DNA of 64,000 bases from Arthrobacter sp. Leaf137 (GTDB lineage Bacteria > Actinomycetota > Actinomycetes > Actinomycetales > Micrococcaceae), in the NCBI RefSeq assembly GCF_001423525.1, contig NZ_LMOI01000021.1, positions 141,240 to 205,239 on the forward strand, given 5' to 3'. Both the position numbers and the translations under genes were made by a program. Position 1 is the first letter of the stretch; each line of letters starts with the position of its first letter. Shown here in pieces: positions 17,331 through 25,344 of the stretch. The notes below the pieces were generated by a model. The model searched no databases, was not told the origin of the DNA, and worked only from the letters and a program-made list of their open reading frames with translations.

Positions 17331-17394
17331 AATCAGGGGCCTGTCCGCACAACCCGGTCCTTGAGGGTTCGGATCTGCGGACAAGCCTCTGATT
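17331..17394. terminator. Large inverted repeat between convergent genes
   Basis: Arms at 17331-17349 and 17376-17394 (17 of 19 match, AATCAGGGGCCTGTCCGCA against its complement) enclose a smaller AACCC/GGGTT stem. It lies between the SHOCT gene (+) and metX (-) and probably terminates both. No T-tract is seen. Confidence 0.55.
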
Positions 17395-17412
17395 CATGTG
17401 CAAGCCGTGCTG

Positions 17413-18528
17413 CTAGGCCAGGAAGTCCGACCGGAGCTGGGCGCCCAGCTGGCCGATTTCGGTCAGGAAGCCGTCGTGGCCGATGGGCGCCTGGATGAGG
17501 TGGACGCCAACGTCGCCGGGCAGGGCGTGGGCCAGCTCGTGCGACTGGGACGGGAAGTAGAGCCGGTCCGATTCCACGGCCGCCACGAAGAACCGGGCGC
17601 TGGTCCGGGCGAGGGTATCGGCCAGGCTTCCCCGGCCACGGCAGACGTCGTGGCTCATGAGCGCCTCGGTGAGGGCGATGTAGCTGTTCGCGTCGAAGCG
17701 CCGGACGAGCTTGTTGCCCTGGTGGTCCAGGTAGCTCTCCACCTGGTACCGGCCCCTGCCGGCAAGGACCCCGCCCTGCAGCGGCGACTCCGAAGCCTGG
17801 GCTTCACGGCCGAAGCGGTGCTCCAGCTCGGCCGCGGACCGGTACGTTATGTGGGCAATGCGGCGGGCGAGCGCCAAGCCGTCCTCGGGGCAGGGACCGC
17901 CGTAGTAGTCGCCGTCGTTGAAGTTCGGGTCCTGGCGGATGGCCAGGGTCTGGGCCTGGGCGAACGCGATCTGTTCGGCCGTGCTGGCGGCTCCCACCGC
18001 GATGACGGCGCAGCGCTTTACCCGTTCGGGGAACGTGACGGCCCATTCCAGGGCCCGGGCGCCTCCCATGGAACCGCCCAGCACCGCGTACCAGCTGCCG
18101 ATGCCCAGCTGGTCCGCCAGGCGTGCTTCAGCTTCCGTGCTGTCCCGGAGCGTCACCAGGGGGAACCTGGAGCCCCAGGGCTTTCCGTCGGGGCCGGGCG
18201 AGGACGGCCCGGTGGAGCCGTAACAGCCGCCGACGATGTTGATGGAGACCACGAAGAAGCGGTCCGTATCGACGGGTGCGCCGGGCCCGGCCAGGTGCTC
18301 CCACCAGCCTTCCTCATCAGTGTCCCCGCGGGTCACGTGCGTGCTGCCGGTCAGGGCGTGCTCCACCAGGATGGCGTTGCTGCCATCCGCGTTCAGCGTC
18401 CCCCACGTTTCGTACGCCAGGGTGACGTCCGGCAGGTATCCGCCACCTTCGAGCTGCAGCCCGCCAATGGAGGCATAGCGGACAATTCCGTGTTCGGGTG
18501 CGGTTGTACGGGCGACGGTAACCGTCAT
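17413..18528 (-). CDS. metX: Homoserine O-acetyltransferase
   Basis: Transfers acetyl from acetyl-CoA to homoserine, giving O-acetylhomoserine, the substrate of MetY. The 371-residue alpha/beta-hydrolase-fold enzyme has the nucleophile elbow GGSMGGARALEW (Ser153) and the oxyanion region NAILVEHALTGSTHV. The C-terminal DRLYFPSQSHELA and GHDGFLTEI supply the Asp and His of the triad. Start ATG 18528 has AGAGG upstream and lies close behind a SAM-IV-like riboswitch, so expression should fall when S-adenosylmethionine is high. It follows metY on the same strand but has its own leader. Confidence 0.95.
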   Translation of the reverse strand: MTVTVARTTAPEHGIVRYASIGGLQLEGGGYLPDVTLAYETWGTLNADGSNAILVEHALTGSTHVTRGDTDEEGWWEHLAGPGAPVDTDRFFVVSINIVGGCYGSTGPSSPGPDGKPWGSRFPLVTLRDSTEAEARLADQLGIGSWYAVLGGSMGGARALEWAVTFPERVKRCAVIAVGAASTAEQIAFAQAQTLAIRQDPNFNDGDYYGGPCPEDGLALARRIAHITYRSAAELEHRFGREAQASESPLQGGVLAGRGRYQVESYLDHQGNKLVRRFDANSYIALTEALMSHDVCRGRGSLADTLARTSARFFVAAVESDRLYFPSQSHELAHALPGDVGVHLIQAPIGHDGFLTEIGQLGAQLRSDFLA

Positions 18529-18543
18529 GGCAAGACCTCTTCT

Positions 18544-18660
18544 ACGCGCTTGCCCGCCGTCGTTTACCGGCAGGCCAGGTCTTCACCCGGGGCACCCCGC
18601 CGCGGAAGGAGGGTTGCCGGCCAGCAAGCCGGGGCTGTCACTGGCACTCATGACCTGGTT
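18544..18660 (-). promoter_or_regulatory. SAM-IV-like riboswitch upstream of metX
   Basis: On the minus strand the conserved SAM-I/IV core is readable: P1 pairing CCAGGTC (18658-18652) with GACCTGG (18581-18575). Between them lie CATGAGTGCCAG, GCCGGCAACCCTCC, and GCGGGGTGCCCCGGGTGA. A downstream hairpin and a conserved GGCAAGCGCG follow, as in the actinobacterial SAM-IV class. The element ends about 15 bases before the metX start codon, so control at translation initiation is plausible. Close sister of the element at 20172-20288. Confidence 0.88.
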
Positions 18661-18757
18661 CGAGTGTACGAAACACCCCCCGCTGATGGCCAAGCATGTG
18701 ACTGGTTGTGACTTGCCGGCCCGCGATGCTTTTCCCGGACGGCAGCCCCGCGGAGGG

Positions 18758-18783
18758 GAGGCCGGCCGCCTGGCCGGCCTCCC
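18758..18783 (-). terminator. Hairpin downstream of metY
   Basis: GC-only stem GAGGCCGGCC / GGCCGGCCTC with a 4-base loop, about 20 bases past the metY stop codon and before the metX riboswitch. No T-tract follows, so it may be an imperfect or Rho-assisted terminator. Confidence 0.5.
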
Positions 18784-18802
18784 GCCGTCGTACGTCTTCG
18801 GC

Positions 18803-20125
18803 CTAGCCGAGCGCGCCCTTGGCGGCCCGGAAGCCCGCTTCAAGGTCTGCCAGGATGTCATCGATGTGTTCGATGCCCACGGACAGCCGCACCAGGCCGG
18901 GCGTCACGCCCGCTATTGCCTGCTGTTCCGGGGTCAGCTGGCTGTGCGTGGTGGAGGCCGGGTGGATCACCAGGGAACGGACATCGCCGATGTTGGCGAC
19001 GTGGGAGTGCAGTTCCAGGGCGTCGACGAACCGCTGCCCCGCTTCGGCTCCCCCGGCAAGGTTGAAGGCGACGACGGCGCCCGTCCCCTTCGGCCCGTAC
19101 TTGCGGCCGCGCCCGTACCACGGGCTGGACGGCAGGCCTGCATAGGCGACGGATTCGACGTCGTCCCGTCCTTCCAGCCAGCGGGCGACTTCGGTGGCAT
19201 TGGCCACGTGGCGTTCCACGCGCAGGCTCAGCGTTTCCAGGCCCTGGGCGATCAGGAAGGCGTTGAACGGCGAGACGGCCGAGCCGAGGTCCCGCAGGAG
19301 CTGGACGCGCGCCTTGAGGATGTAGGACAGGTTTGCACCGAGGAGCCCGTTCTCCCCGAGGTCCCGGCCGTAGACCAGGCCGTTGTAGGTGGGATCCGGG
19401 GTGTTGAAGCCCGGGAACCGTTCCGGGTCCTTGCTGAAGTCGAACTTGCCCGAGTCGACGATGACGCCGGCGATTGCCGCTCCGTGCCCGCCGAGGTACT
19501 TCGTGGCCGAGTGGACCACGATGTCGGCCCCCCATTCCAGGGGACGGATCAGGTAGGGCGTGGAGAGGGTGTTGTCCACAATGAGGGGCACGCCGGCCTG
19601 GTGTGCCACCGCGGAGATGCCTTCGATGTCCAGGACGTCCTGGCGCGGGTTGGAGACCACCTCGCCGAAGAACAGCTTGGTGTTGGGCTGCACGGCGTCC
19701 CGCCACTGGTCCAGGTTGTCCGGGTCCGCCACGAACGTCACGGTGATGCCGAACTTCTTCAGCGTGTGGGCGAACAGGTTGTAGGTTCCGCCGTACAGGC
19801 TGGGGCTGGCCACGATGTGGTCGCCCGCCTCGGCGACGTTCAGGATGGCGAAGGTCTCCGCGGCCTGGCCGGAGCTGAGCAGCAGGGCGCCGAGTCCCCC
19901 TTCGAGGCTGGCGATCCGCTGCTCCACGGCCTCCTGGGTGGGGTTGCCGATGCGGGTGTAGATGGGGGCCAGTTCCGCCAGGGCGAACCGGTTGGCCGCG
20001 CTTTCGGCGCTGGGGAACACAAACGAGGTGGTCTGGTAGATGGGCAGTGCCCGGGCGCCGGTGGCGCCGTCGGGCTCCTGGCCGGCATGGATCTGGCGGG
20101 TTTCGAAGGACCATCCGTTGGACAT
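18803..20125 (-). CDS. metY: O-acetylhomoserine sulfhydrylase (aminocarboxypropyltransferase)
   Basis: PLP enzyme that makes homocysteine from O-acetylhomoserine and sulfide, the direct-sulfhydrylation route of methionine synthesis. The 440-residue protein has the Cys/Met-metabolism fold: QIHAGQEPD at the N-terminus, SSGQAAETFAI (cofactor phosphate), VDNTLSTPYL, and the Schiff-base Lys209 in HSATKYLGGHG. Length of about 440 separates it from the shorter MetB/MetZ (about 390). AAAGGAG precedes ATG 20125, with a SAM-IV-like riboswitch 45 bases further up. It pairs functionally with metX downstream. Confidence 0.96.
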   Translation of the reverse strand: MSNGWSFETRQIHAGQEPDGATGARALPIYQTTSFVFPSAESAANRFALAELAPIYTRIGNPTQEAVEQRIASLEGGLGALLLSSGQAAETFAILNVAEAGDHIVASPSLYGGTYNLFAHTLKKFGITVTFVADPDNLDQWRDAVQPNTKLFFGEVVSNPRQDVLDIEGISAVAHQAGVPLIVDNTLSTPYLIRPLEWGADIVVHSATKYLGGHGAAIAGVIVDSGKFDFSKDPERFPGFNTPDPTYNGLVYGRDLGENGLLGANLSYILKARVQLLRDLGSAVSPFNAFLIAQGLETLSLRVERHVANATEVARWLEGRDDVESVAYAGLPSSPWYGRGRKYGPKGTGAVVAFNLAGGAEAGQRFVDALELHSHVANIGDVRSLVIHPASTTHSQLTPEQQAIAGVTPGLVRLSVGIEHIDDILADLEAGFRAAKGALG

Positions 20126-20171
20126 TCAAGGCTCCTTTGACGTGGGCCCGGCATGCTGTGAGCACCACGGG

Positions 20172-20288
20172 CCGCGCTTGCCGCCCGGCCGTTGCCGGAC
20201 AACCAGGTCCTCACCCGGGGCACCCCACCGCGGATGGAGGGTTGCCGGCCAGCGAGCCGGGGCTTGGCGCTGGCACTCATGACCTGCG
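20172..20288 (-). promoter_or_regulatory. SAM-IV-like riboswitch upstream of metY
   Basis: Same architecture as the metX element: P1 CAGGTC (20286-20281) with GACCTG (20209-20204). Core segments CATGAGTGCCAGCGCC, GCCGGCAACCCTCC and GTGGGGTGCCCCGGGTGA are present. It ends with a 3' hairpin and GGCAAGCGCG. The aptamer core is nearly identical between the two copies, while the 3' hairpins differ. It should repress metY when SAM is abundant. The 321-base gap 20126-20446 holds this element and the candidate iron box at 20397. Confidence 0.9.
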
Positions 20289-20396
20289 CCCAGTGTAGGA
20301 ACACCTTGGCGGCGGCGGACAGGATTGTGACGAACATGGTCTCCGCGACCGCCTGCATGACGGAAAACTGACACCCAAGAAAATGAAAATTTCGAG

Positions 20397-20415
20397 TAAG
20401 GCAAGCCTAAGCTGA
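20397..20415. promoter_or_regulatory. Candidate DtxR/IdeR iron box
   Basis: TAAGGCAAGCCTAAGCTGA matches 15 of 19 positions of the DtxR/IdeR consensus TWAGGTTAGSCTWACCTWA by eye. It is centred about 40 bases before the start of the VOC-family gene and could equally affect the divergent metY promoter. Binding is an inference from the match only. Confidence 0.4.
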
Positions 20416-20446
20416 GAGCCCGATCACAAAGTGCCAAGATGTTGGC

Positions 20447-21085
20447 ATGCGCATGGATCACGTCTCTTACGCCTGTGAACACGATGGCCTCGCGGCCACG
20501 ACCGAACGAATTGCATCTGCCCTCGGCGTTGAGGCAGTGAAAGGCGGGGTACATCCCCGGTTCGGGACCCGGAATATGATCATCCCGCTCGCGGGCCACA
20601 AGTACCTCGAAGTGGTGGAGGTCCTGGACCACCCCGCGTCGGACAAGGCCCCCTTCGGACAGGCCGTACGGGCCCGTTCAGCAGCGGGCGGCGGCTGGAT
20701 GGGCTGGTGCGTCGAAGTGGACGACCTCGCCCCGTTCGAAGAGCGCCTCGGGCGCTCGGCCGTCAACGGCAACCGCAAGTTCCCGGACGGCCGGGAACTG
20801 GTGTGGAAGCAGATCGGCATCCTCGGGCTCATCGCCGATCCCCAGGTTCCGTACATGCTCAAGTGGGAGGGCGACCCCTCACTGCACCCGTCCAACGCCT
20901 ATGACAGCAGCCTCAAGATGAGCTGCCTGACCATCGCCGGTTCCGCTTCGCGGGTCACCGAATGGCTGGGCGAGCCGGTGGAGAAGCCGCTGGAGGACGT
21001 GGCTGTCGAATGGGTGGCCCCGCACGGCACCCCCGGCATCCTGTCCGTCACCTTCGAAACCGCCAATGGAGCAGTCACCCTCTGA
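20447..21085 (+). CDS. VOC (glyoxalase-like) family protein
   Basis: 212-residue protein beginning MRMDHVSYACEH, the usual first strand of a glyoxalase/bleomycin-resistance (VOC) fold carrying the metal-ligand-type His. KYLEVVEVLDHP is the typical second metal-site strand. Two betaalphabetabetabeta halves can be traced (1-110 and about 110-212), as in glyoxalase-like domain proteins. Reaction and substrate are unknown. ATG 20447 is used; ATG 20453 is possible. A candidate iron box lies just upstream. A strong hairpin follows the stop codon. Confidence 0.78.
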   Translation: MRMDHVSYACEHDGLAATTERIASALGVEAVKGGVHPRFGTRNMIIPLAGHKYLEVVEVLDHPASDKAPFGQAVRARSAAGGGWMGWCVEVDDLAPFEERLGRSAVNGNRKFPDGRELVWKQIGILGLIADPQVPYMLKWEGDPSLHPSNAYDSSLKMSCLTIAGSASRVTEWLGEPVEKPLEDVAVEWVAPHGTPGILSVTFETANGAVTL

Positions 21086-21094
21086 CCCTCCACC

Positions 21095-21121
21095 TGTGGT
21101 CCGGTTTCACACCGGACCACA
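21095..21121 (+). terminator. Hairpin terminator after VOC gene
   Basis: Perfect stem TGTGGTCCGGT / ACACCGGACCACA (loop about 3) beginning 10 bases after the stop codon. No T-tract follows, but the stem is long and GC-rich. Confidence 0.6.
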
Positions 21122-21148
21122 GACGCGGGCGCCTGCCCGCGCCAGCTT

Positions 21149-21196
21149 CGGCCGCCATGGGGTGGTGACAACGGCGTCACCACCCCATGGCGGCCG
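21149..21196. repeat. Perfect 21-bp inverted repeat between convergent genes
   Basis: Arms 21149-21169 and 21176-21196 are exact reverse complements, with a 6-base loop (AACGGC). It lies between the VOC gene (+) and the CPBP protease gene (-), 33 bases past the stop of the latter. It probably forms a very stable hairpin and may stop both transcripts. Confidence 0.85.
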
Positions 21197-21228
21197 AATC
21201 CATTTCCCGGCCTGCCGGCCTGCCTGGC

Positions 21229-22011
21229 CTATCCCAGGCCGACGGCCTTTCCGAAGAGGCTGAAGCCCACGAACGCCACGATGTCCAGCAGCGCGTGCGC
21301 GATGACCAGCGGCATCACGCGTTTGGTCCGGGTGTAGATCCAGGCAAAGACAATGCCCATCACCACGTTCCCGATGAAGGGACCGAAGCCCTGGTACAGG
21401 TGGTAGCTGCCGCGCAGCACCGAACTGACGGCAATCGACAGCGGCACGCTCCACCCGAACCTGCCGAAGCGGTCCAGGAGGTAGCCCACCACGATGACTT
21501 CCTCCACGATGCCGTGCCGGATGGCGGAGAGGATCAGCACCGGCACGGTCCACCAGTAGGCGTCCAGGGCGCTGGGGATGATGGCGGTGGTGATCCCCAG
21601 GGCACGGCCCGCAGCGTAAAGGCCCAACGACGGGATGCCGATGAGTGCGGCCAGCCCCACCCCCTGCAGCAGGTCCTTGCCCGGACGGGCGAAAGTGAAG
21701 CCCAGTCTCGTGAAAGCTGACCCAGACTGCGGTCCGAGGTCCCCGGAGGACGCCTGCCGGGAGCCCGTGAGGAAGTACAGCACCAGCAGGACCGGGACGA
21801 GGGCGAAGATGATGTCCAGGAGCTGATAGGTCAGGTCGAAGTATTCGCGGGTGCTCTGGGACCGGTTGAGCGTCGAGGTTCCCTCGACCAGCGGCGCCCG
21901 GGTCATCTTGTCCAGGAGCTGCACTACCGAGTACACGGCGGACTGCCCCAGGGACAGGCCCAGGACAATCCAGACTTCGAACGCCAGGCGGCGGCGGGAG
22001 GGAACCAGCAT
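21229..22011 (-). CDS. CPBP family intramembrane metalloprotease
   Basis: 260-residue multi-pass membrane protein of the CPBP (CAAX protease/Abi) family. The first catalytic motif is seen as RHGIVEEVIVVGYLLDRFG (EE pair). It is followed by VLRGSYHLYQGFGPFIGNVVMGIVFAWIY, with the conserved His, and IAHALLDIVAF with the last His. About seven hydrophobic helices are visible. Members cleave membrane peptides, or in some bacteria serve in bacteriocin immunity; the substrate here is unknown. Start ATG 22011. No operon partner is obvious. Confidence 0.85.
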   Translation of the reverse strand: MLVPSRRRLAFEVWIVLGLSLGQSAVYSVVQLLDKMTRAPLVEGTSTLNRSQSTREYFDLTYQLLDIIFALVPVLLVLYFLTGSRQASSGDLGPQSGSAFTRLGFTFARPGKDLLQGVGLAALIGIPSLGLYAAGRALGITTAIIPSALDAYWWTVPVLILSAIRHGIVEEVIVVGYLLDRFGRFGWSVPLSIAVSSVLRGSYHLYQGFGPFIGNVVMGIVFAWIYTRTKRVMPLVIAHALLDIVAFVGFSLFGKAVGLG

Positions 22012-22061
22012 GTACCCATCTTGCCCGCAGTTTCTGGGCCGGGGCTGATGGCCCCGCCGTG

Positions 22062-22853
22062 TCAGGGCACGGGGGCGACGATGACCTCGGTGCCCTTGGC
22101 CTCGAAGGCGGCCTTGTCCCGCGGCGAGATGCCGGCGTCCGTGATCAGCCGTGTGAAGTCATAACCGTCCATGGTGGCGAAAGCACGCACCCCCACCTTG
22201 GAGGAATCGGCAATGACATAGGACACCCGTGCCCGGCTGGCCAGGAGTGCGTTGACCGATGCCTCACCCTCCCCCGTGTTGGTGGGACCCACCTCGGGGT
22301 CGATGCCATTCACGCCGATGAAAGCGATGTCCAGGACCACCTTTTGCATGATGATGTCCGTATACGGGCCTACCAGCTCGTAGGACCGCGGGTTGAGGAT
22401 GCCCCCGGTCACCATCACCTTGATGTTGGGCCGCACCGCCAGTTGCCCGGCAATGTTGATGGCATTGGTAACAACCGTCAGCGTTGACTGGTTGGAGGGG
22501 GCGTTCAGGTCCTCACGGGTGGCCAGGATCTGGGCCAGTGCCGTGCTGGTGGTTCCGCCGCACAGGCCGATGACGGCACCGGGCCGGATAAGGGCGGACG
22601 CCGCCCGGGCGATCTGCTCCTTCGCCTCGGCATGGTCGTCCCGGTTGTAGCGGCCGGGCAAATCGTAGGCGAGGGCGCCGGTGGTGGCACCGCCGCGGGT
22701 GCGGGTCAGCAGCCGCCGCTTGGCCAGGCTGTCCAGGTCCCGGCGCGCTGTGGCGGGCGAAACCCCGAGGGTGTTAACAATCTCGTCCACTTCCACCTGG
22801 CCGGCCCTGGCAAGCAAGTCGAGGATGGCGGTCAGGCGGTCAGTGCGGGTCAT
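22062..22853 (-). CDS. DeoR/GlpR-family transcriptional regulator
   Basis: 263-residue repressor-type protein. The N-terminal DeoR helix-turn-helix (RLTAILDLLARAGQVEVDEIVNTLGVSPATARRDLDSL) is complete. The C-terminal DeoRC sugar-phosphate sensor domain follows, with GLCGGTTSTALAQ and the DIAFIGVNGIDPEVG block. Such regulators usually respond to phosphorylated sugars or related metabolites. It lies 104 bases downstream of the imidazolonepropionase gene on the same strand, and the gap holds a TATGAT-like box for its own promoter. The target genes cannot be told. GAGAGG precedes ATG 22853. Confidence 0.88.
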   Translation of the reverse strand: MTRTDRLTAILDLLARAGQVEVDEIVNTLGVSPATARRDLDSLAKRRLLTRTRGGATTGALAYDLPGRYNRDDHAEAKEQIARAASALIRPGAVIGLCGGTTSTALAQILATREDLNAPSNQSTLTVVTNAINIAGQLAVRPNIKVMVTGGILNPRSYELVGPYTDIIMQKVVLDIAFIGVNGIDPEVGPTNTGEGEASVNALLASRARVSYVIADSSKVGVRAFATMDGYDFTRLITDAGISPRDKAAFEAKGTEVIVAPVP

Positions 22854-22957
22854 GCGGGCCTCTCAGTACAACGGCCACCACTCCGGATGACGTTTCATGA
22901 TCATAACAGACCTCAAACAATCATCTAACGTCAAAGTGTGGAGGGCGGATCCGTTGT

Positions 22958-24169
22958 TTACCGTTCCCGGACACCGGCCCGCCACACAGCGTACGTCAAC
23001 GGCATGCCCGGGCGGTAGGCGAGATGGGTGGCGGACGGTGCGTTCAGCAGGTGCAGGTCGGCCCGGTGTCCGACGGCGATGGAACCGACGGCACGTTGGC
23101 CGTCGGCATCGGTGCCGCGTTCCTTGTGCAGCGCCAACGCGCCGCCATAGGTGGCCGCACGGACCGCCTCGTGCACACTGAGCCGCATCTGCAGTACGGC
23201 CGTGGCCACGCAGTACGCCATCGAACTGGTGTAGGAAGTACCCGGATTGCAGTTGGAGGCGAGGGCCACCTGGATGCCCGCATCCAGGAGGGCACGGGCC
23301 GGGGCCAGCGGCTGGCGGGTGGACAGGTCGCACGCCGGCAGGCAGGTGGCCACAGTCCCGCGCACCCCCGACCCGGACGCCGGGTCCCAGCCGGACCAGG
23401 TTCCGGCCAGGGCGTCAATGTCGGCGCCCGCGAGGTAGTTGACGTGGTCCACGCTGGCGGCTGCCATGTCCACTGCCAGCCGGACGCCCGGACCCTCACC
23501 CAGCTGGTTGCCGTGCACCCGCAGCCCCAGCCCGGCATCCCTGCAGGCCTGCAGGACGCGGCGGGACTGGTCCTCGGTGAAGGCGCCCTTCTCGCAGAAG
23601 ACGTCCGCCCACTGCACATACGGCCTGACCGCCGAGAGCATCGGCCCGCACACCAGGTCTGTATACGCGTCAGCGTCCTGGCCGGCGGGAACCAGGTGGG
23701 CACCAAGGTACGTGGCCTGGTCCGCGGCGGTGGAGGCAATCCGGGCGCTGCGCGCCTCCTGCTCCACATCGAGGCCGTAGCCGGTCTTTGTCTCCAGGTA
23801 CGTGGTGCCCTGCGAAACGGCCTCGGCCACCCTGCCCAGGGCCAGCCGCGTGAGATCGAAGTCGGAGGTGGCCCGGGTAGCGTCCACTGTCACCGCGATC
23901 CCGCCGGCCGAGTACGATTCCCCGGCCATCCGCGCCTCGAATTCCGCTGTCCGGTCACCCGCGAACAACAGGTGCGTGTGGGAGTCCACCCAGCCGGGCA
24001 GCAGCGCGCGCCGCCCCGCGTCGACGGCGTCGTCAGCAGCGGGAGCGTTGGCCGCCGGCCCGATCCAGGCGACGCGTTCGCCCTCAATCACCACCGCCGC
24101 ATCCTTCAGGATCCGGTGCTCCAGGTCCTGGGTCATCAACTCGGCGATATTGGTGATCAGGATGCTCAT
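22958..24169 (-). CDS. hutI: Imidazolonepropionase
   Basis: Hydrolyses imidazolone-5-propionate to formiminoglutamate, the third step of histidine degradation; a metal-dependent amidohydrolase. The 403-residue protein carries the family landmarks: DSHTHLLFAGDRTAEFEARM (HxH metal ligands), ETKTGYGL, HGNQLGEGPG (His), VDHVNYL (His), and ASNCNPGTSYTSSM (Asp replaced by the usual HutI Asn/Cys block). It sits 11 bases after an FAD oxidoreductase in a threonine-catabolic run, without hutU, hutH or hutG in the window. That is odd and suggests either a dispersed hut pathway or a changed role. Confidence 0.9.
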   Translation of the reverse strand: MSILITNIAELMTQDLEHRILKDAAVVIEGERVAWIGPAANAPAADDAVDAGRRALLPGWVDSHTHLLFAGDRTAEFEARMAGESYSAGGIAVTVDATRATSDFDLTRLALGRVAEAVSQGTTYLETKTGYGLDVEQEARSARIASTAADQATYLGAHLVPAGQDADAYTDLVCGPMLSAVRPYVQWADVFCEKGAFTEDQSRRVLQACRDAGLGLRVHGNQLGEGPGVRLAVDMAAASVDHVNYLAGADIDALAGTWSGWDPASGSGVRGTVATCLPACDLSTRQPLAPARALLDAGIQVALASNCNPGTSYTSSMAYCVATAVLQMRLSVHEAVRAATYGGALALHKERGTDADGQRAVGSIAVGHRADLHLLNAPSATHLAYRPGMPLTYAVWRAGVRER

Positions 24170-24180
24170 GCTTTTATTCT

Positions 24181-25290
24181 TCAGCGCCGGATGGACCAGC
24201 GCGTGGCCGCGAGCGCCTGCGCTGTCCGGGATTCCGGACTCGGGCCTGCCGGGCTGCCCTGCATGCTGCCCAGGATCTGGCCGGCGGCCAATTCGGCAAT
24301 GGCGGCCGACGTCTGGAAGCCGTAGCCGCCCTGCCCCGCCAGCCAGTAGAAGCCAGGCGCCTCCGCGTCGAATCCTGCGACGGGAACGCCGTCGGCCGCC
24401 TCGGTACGGAGCCCTGTCCAGGCCTTGCGGACACCCGTAATACCCAGGGTGGTTACCGCGTTCAGCAGGTCCACCAGCCGGTCCACGTCCCCTGGCCGGG
24501 GCCGGGCGTCTTCCGGCCCGCTGGGCACGTGTTCGGACGGGGAGATGAGGACGCCGTCACCTTCGCGCCGGAAGTAGAAGGAATTGTCCGCTGCCGCCAC
24601 CATGGGGCTGCCCTCCGGGAGGGGGCGTTCGACGGCGGCAATCGCCGCAGTGCGCCGGTACGGCTGGAGTCCGAGCTTCTCCACCCCGCTGATAACGGCC
24701 AGTTCATCGGCCCAGGCTCCCGCCGCGTTCACCAGCACCCCGGCTTCGAAACCCTCGGCACCGGCACCCACCTGCCAGCCCGAGCCGAGGTGCTGGGCGG
24801 AATGCACCCTTGCTCCGGTGATGATGTCCGCGCCGGCCTCTACGGCCCGCCTGCGGTGATCCTCCAGCAGCAGCGGCGCATTGCTGCCAAAGGATCCTTT
24901 GTCCAGCCCCGCCGCGGCAAAGGATCCGGGGACCAGCGCCGGGCACAGCTGCAGCGCTTCGGCGTGGGAGATGGGCTGCATGGAGCCGCTGGCCTCCGCC
25001 GTCACCTCTTCCTCAGTGCCGATGAGCATGAAGCTGCGCGGGGTCAGGACGGGCTCGGGGAGTTCGGCATCGCGGGCGGCCATCAGCTCCAGGGTCCGGG
25101 CGGTCAGCTCCTGCACCACCGGCGGACCATAGCTGGGGATGAGCTGGCGGGCGGAGCGGGAGGACGTGTGGTACGCCAGTTCCTGCTCCGCCTCCACCAG
25201 GGCCACGGTACAGTTCCCGGCCAGCGCCGAAGCGAGGGACAGGCCCGCAATGCCGCCGCCGACGATCAGGACATCGTAATGAGCTGCCAT
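24181..25290 (-). CDS. FAD-dependent amino-acid oxidoreductase (DAO family)
   Basis: 369-residue flavoprotein of the D-amino-acid oxidase/glycine oxidase family. The N-terminal dinucleotide motif is DVLIVGGGIAGLSLASALA. HTSSRSARQLIPSYGPP resembles the FAD/substrate loop of D-arginine dehydrogenase-type enzymes. LVNAAGAWADELA and the C-terminal GFYWLAGQGGYGFQTS complete the fold. It probably oxidises an amino acid or secondary amine to the imino acid. It lies in a run tdh-kbl-(this)-hutI, so a role in amino-acid breakdown is likely; the exact substrate is unknown. AAGGATG precedes ATG 25290. Confidence 0.85.
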   Translation of the reverse strand: MAAHYDVLIVGGGIAGLSLASALAGNCTVALVEAEQELAYHTSSRSARQLIPSYGPPVVQELTARTLELMAARDAELPEPVLTPRSFMLIGTEEEVTAEASGSMQPISHAEALQLCPALVPGSFAAAGLDKGSFGSNAPLLLEDHRRRAVEAGADIITGARVHSAQHLGSGWQVGAGAEGFEAGVLVNAAGAWADELAVISGVEKLGLQPYRRTAAIAAVERPLPEGSPMVAAADNSFYFRREGDGVLISPSEHVPSGPEDARPRPGDVDRLVDLLNAVTTLGITGVRKAWTGLRTEAADGVPVAGFDAEAPGFYWLAGQGGYGFQTSAAIAELAAGQILGSMQGSPAGPSPESRTAQALAATRWSIRR

Positions 25291-25344
25291 GCCATCATCC
25301 TTGCAGAGATATCGCCGTCCGGTGCCCGGAAGATGCAGGCGCCC

